Shown one piece after another: positions 61,904-64,000 of a DNA stretch of 64,000 bases. Within the stretch, counting starts at the first letter, position 1; the number at the start of each line of letters is the position of its first letter. The DNA comes from Oreohelix idahoensis (taxonomy: Eukaryota; Mollusca; Gastropoda; Stylommatophora; Oreohelicidae): the NCBI GenBank assembly GCA_024509875.1, contig JAMPIV010022920.1, positions 1 to 64,000 of the forward strand, in the 5' to 3' direction. A program made the position numbers and the translations under genes. Below the pieces are notes generated by a model that saw nothing but the letters and a program-made list of their open reading frames with translations, did not search any database and had not been told where the DNA came from.

Positions 61904-62708
61904 CCAAAAGAAACGCACATATTAATTGTTCTGATTTTCAGACAAATAAAATAAAAAAATCAAGTTTAAATCGTCTTTAAACACAACTTTAGCAATGCAA
62001 GACGATACAGCACGTGGAAAATTTGTGCTTCGGTGAGTTGTTTACGGCGTAGATGAGCAAACGCTCACAATAAAAATTCATTACAGTTCGTGCATTTCAT
62101 GATTTTTCATGCACGACTTTTAGTTGTCTGTTGTTCACCCAATTCTCTATAAAATGCGCGTAGAACCCATAAAAATTTCACACAGCAAAACGATGCCTAG
62201 ACTGAATAGTGACGAGCGTAATCAAGCAGTGGGAATGCTCAGAGGTGGAGCATCAGTTAGAGAGGTGTCCCAGGCATTTCAAGATCACCATACCTCGATT
62301 TATCGTCTATTGCATCGAAACCAAACAACAGGGACCATCGCCGACCGACCCCGGTCTGGCATTCCACAGCAGTTGGAAATCGTAAAGAATTGGCCATAAC
62401 GCCGCTGCCCTGGCATCGTTTTGCTGTGTGACATTTTTATGGGTTCTACGCACATTTTATAGAGAATTGGGTGAACAACAGACAACCAAAAGTCGTGCAT
62501 GAAAAAAATCATGAAATGCACGAACTGTAATGAACTGTTATTTTGAGCGTTTGCTCATCTACGCCGTAAACAACTCACCGCAGCACAAATTTTCCACGTG
62601 GCAGTATCGTCTTGCATTGCTAAAATTGTGTTTAAAGACGATTTAAACTTGATTTTTTTATTTTATTTGTTTGAAAATCAGAACAAGTAATATGTGCGTT
62701 TCTTTTGG
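61904..62708. mobile_element. Tc1/mariner-type foldback element with about 295-bp inverted repeats
   Basis: The left arm (61904-62197) and right arm (62412-62708) are inverted copies of each other from CCAAAAGAAACGCACATATTA at the outer end to CACAGCAAAACGATGCC at the inner end, with few mismatches. The 214-bp centre holds the start of a Tc1-like transposase (see next entry) and nothing else. It is a deletion derivative, unable to move by itself. The exact outer ends and TA duplication are not clear. It lies directly against a gypsy fragment at 62709. Confidence 0.9.
62191..62399 (+). pseudogene. Tc1-like transposase N-terminus only
   Basis: Beginning MPRLNSDERNQAVGMLRGG, it shows the first helix-turn-helix of Tc1-type transposases (SVREVSQAF, TSIYRLLHRN) and then GTIADRPRSGIPQQ, the GRPR-like motif. 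It stops after about 69 residues at 62399 (62124 as upstream in-frame ATG). The second HTH and the whole DDE catalytic domain are absent. The initiating methionine lies within the inverted repeat. Confidence 0.85.
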
Positions 62709-62964
62709 AATCATGAGCGTGCTGTAAGATTTTAACTCTCATATTTTTGGGCACAAGAATTTGAGAATGAATGGACTTAGCGGAGTCTTGTACCATACGT
62801 ACAAGTACGCCATTCTTCATCGTAATCCAAGATTTACGGTATTGTAGTGAAATTGACAGAGATACAACGGTAAAATTCCTCCAAGGATAACATTTAAGGA
62901 TAAAAACATAATGCGTAGGCTGCTGATGTACATGATCGCCTAGACCGCGGGTCATCATCCCCAT
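62709..62964 (-). pseudogene. Gypsy pol fragment, before the integrase zinc finger
   Basis: On the minus strand, WITMKNGVLVRMVQDSAKS is followed by QILVPKNMRVKILQHAHDS. This matches the stretch just ahead of the HHCC zinc finger in gypsy integrases (a GVL.R block, then VP...R..IL...HD). The match ends exactly where the foldback element begins, so the fragment is interrupted by it. I could not find its continuation left of 61904. Residues upstream (to 62964) are ambiguous. Confidence 0.6.
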
Positions 62965-64000
62965 AAAATTGACTTGCTAGACCGGAGGGGAAACGGAGGA
63001 TCAAAAAGAAAAAAAATATGACTGGAAAGGCTAAGAGACGCAATTGGGGGGGAAATGGATGAAAGTAAAAATCCACGTCCCCCAAATTGACACGAGGTAC
63101 GGAATTGGACGTTTTGCGATACCAAGAGCTTGATTTGAATTTGAGCGGAAGAACGCAGATGTCTGAAAAAATTACAAAAAATTAAAAAGTAAATTTTTCT
63201 TAATATTAATGTTAGGAATATAAAAATTAGCTGGCCAGATGGCCTATTCTGAGCAGTGAACTAATATGGTCTTAATTTTACAGACGGATAGATAATATTG
63301 AAAATAATGACAAAAGACAGTGTAGTTCACATCATCGACAGACTGAATTGAATCTAAAAAGTGTGGTTATTTGCACACAAAAACACGACCTTGGACGCAG
63401 GTGTCCAAATTTACTTAGTATTGAGGATAGGGGTTTTGGGTGGTAGCTGTGTCTAAATATAACTTTTAACGACAAAATTTTGAAGGGGAGAGAACGGTTG
63501 GGTCAAAAAATCGAACACAATTTTGTAGAAACACAAGTAGAGACGGACAGACTAACAGATAACTATCCATACGTGACTGAAGCTTGACTGAAATGACTTT
63601 AGTGAGGAAATTTGAAATTAAAAATAAACCTCGGCAGTGATTGGCCACAGACAATCATATTATTAGCGCTCAGAGCGCATTTGGGGTCATTCTTCAAAAA
63701 TTGTTCAGTGTTAGACACAGATTTTAAAGTGTGGTGTTTTCCCATATGAAAGACAGTGAGTTAAATTTAGGGACGCCATCCTATAGCCAGCAGCTCAGCT
63801 GAGTTTTGCTAGCACTTCTGTGTTAATTATTCATAATCTGGTAAGATTGAAATTATTTCTTTATATATTTTGAATATTGTTTCATGTTCGAGTGATTTGA
63901 TACTGCCATATCATAATCTAGCCTTACAAACAAGTAGGGATTTTGCTCTAGACCCCCCGCCCAAGTCAGGGTCTAGGGACTAACAATGTACCTAAACACC
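62965..64000. other. Unassigned sequence at the window end
   Basis: No convincing coding frame or repeat was seen by eye. Confidence 0.5.

Overview
This is AT-rich nuclear DNA from an animal, almost certainly an invertebrate. The evidence is the mobile-element fauna: Ty3/gypsy-class LTR retrotransposons, EEP-endonuclease LINEs, a mariner, a Tc1-like foldback element, a pogo/Tigger fragment and tRNA-derived SINEs. I see no convincing host gene, no rRNA or free-standing tRNA gene and no CRISPR. A marine lophotrochozoan such as a mollusc would fit the mixture, but I cannot fix the taxon.

Layout. (1) 1-720: RT fragment of a LINE, minus strand. (2) 791-21212: a 20.4 kb nest. An outer Gypsy element (element 1, plus strand, LTRs of about 2.43 kb, tRNA-Pro primer site) was hit first by a 3.16 kb TG...CA insertion, probably a solo LTR (6410-9573, target duplication CCATT). 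It was also hit by a 7.68 kb Gypsy element (element 2, 10323-18002, minus strand, 801-bp LTRs, target duplication GATGT). Removing both leaves about 9.57 kb of element 1 with the order gag-protease-integrase-RT-RNase H. (3) 21213-25700: duplicated non-coding DNA, a hierarchical minisatellite, a long poly(A) insertion, a possible TTAA-flanked element and a tRNA-SINE. (4) 25695-34050: a diverged duplicate segment carrying LINE A (26046-29269) and a 2.32 kb solo LTR (31103-33425). (5) 34433-36765: a second SINE family, a short LINE-derived element and a minisatellite. (6) 36780-49090: another copy of the duplicated segment, interrupted by element 3 (37697-47035, minus strand), again with integrase upstream of RT. 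(7) 50740-52202: a decayed ORF with an RRM-like end beside a gypsy RT remnant. (8) 53272-57937: a mariner whose transposase gene is split by the nearly intact LINE B (53493-56806). (9) 57940-64000: mostly unassigned DNA with a pogo fragment, a Tc1-like foldback element with 295-bp inverted repeats and a gypsy integrase-region fragment.

The strongest biological signal is that elements 1 and 3 carry integrase before reverse transcriptase. This is the order of Gmr1-type Ty3/gypsy elements and reverses the usual gypsy order. In element 3 integrase and RT lie in one open frame; in element 1 the order survives across two nested insertions. The diverged segmental copies supply paralogous empty sites that independently prove several insertions. 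All coding elements are damaged (frameshifts, deletions or nested insertions), so they are annotated as pseudogenes or defective copies. Element 2 looks youngest, its two 801-bp LTRs differing at only a few positions, even though it has no recognisable integrase.
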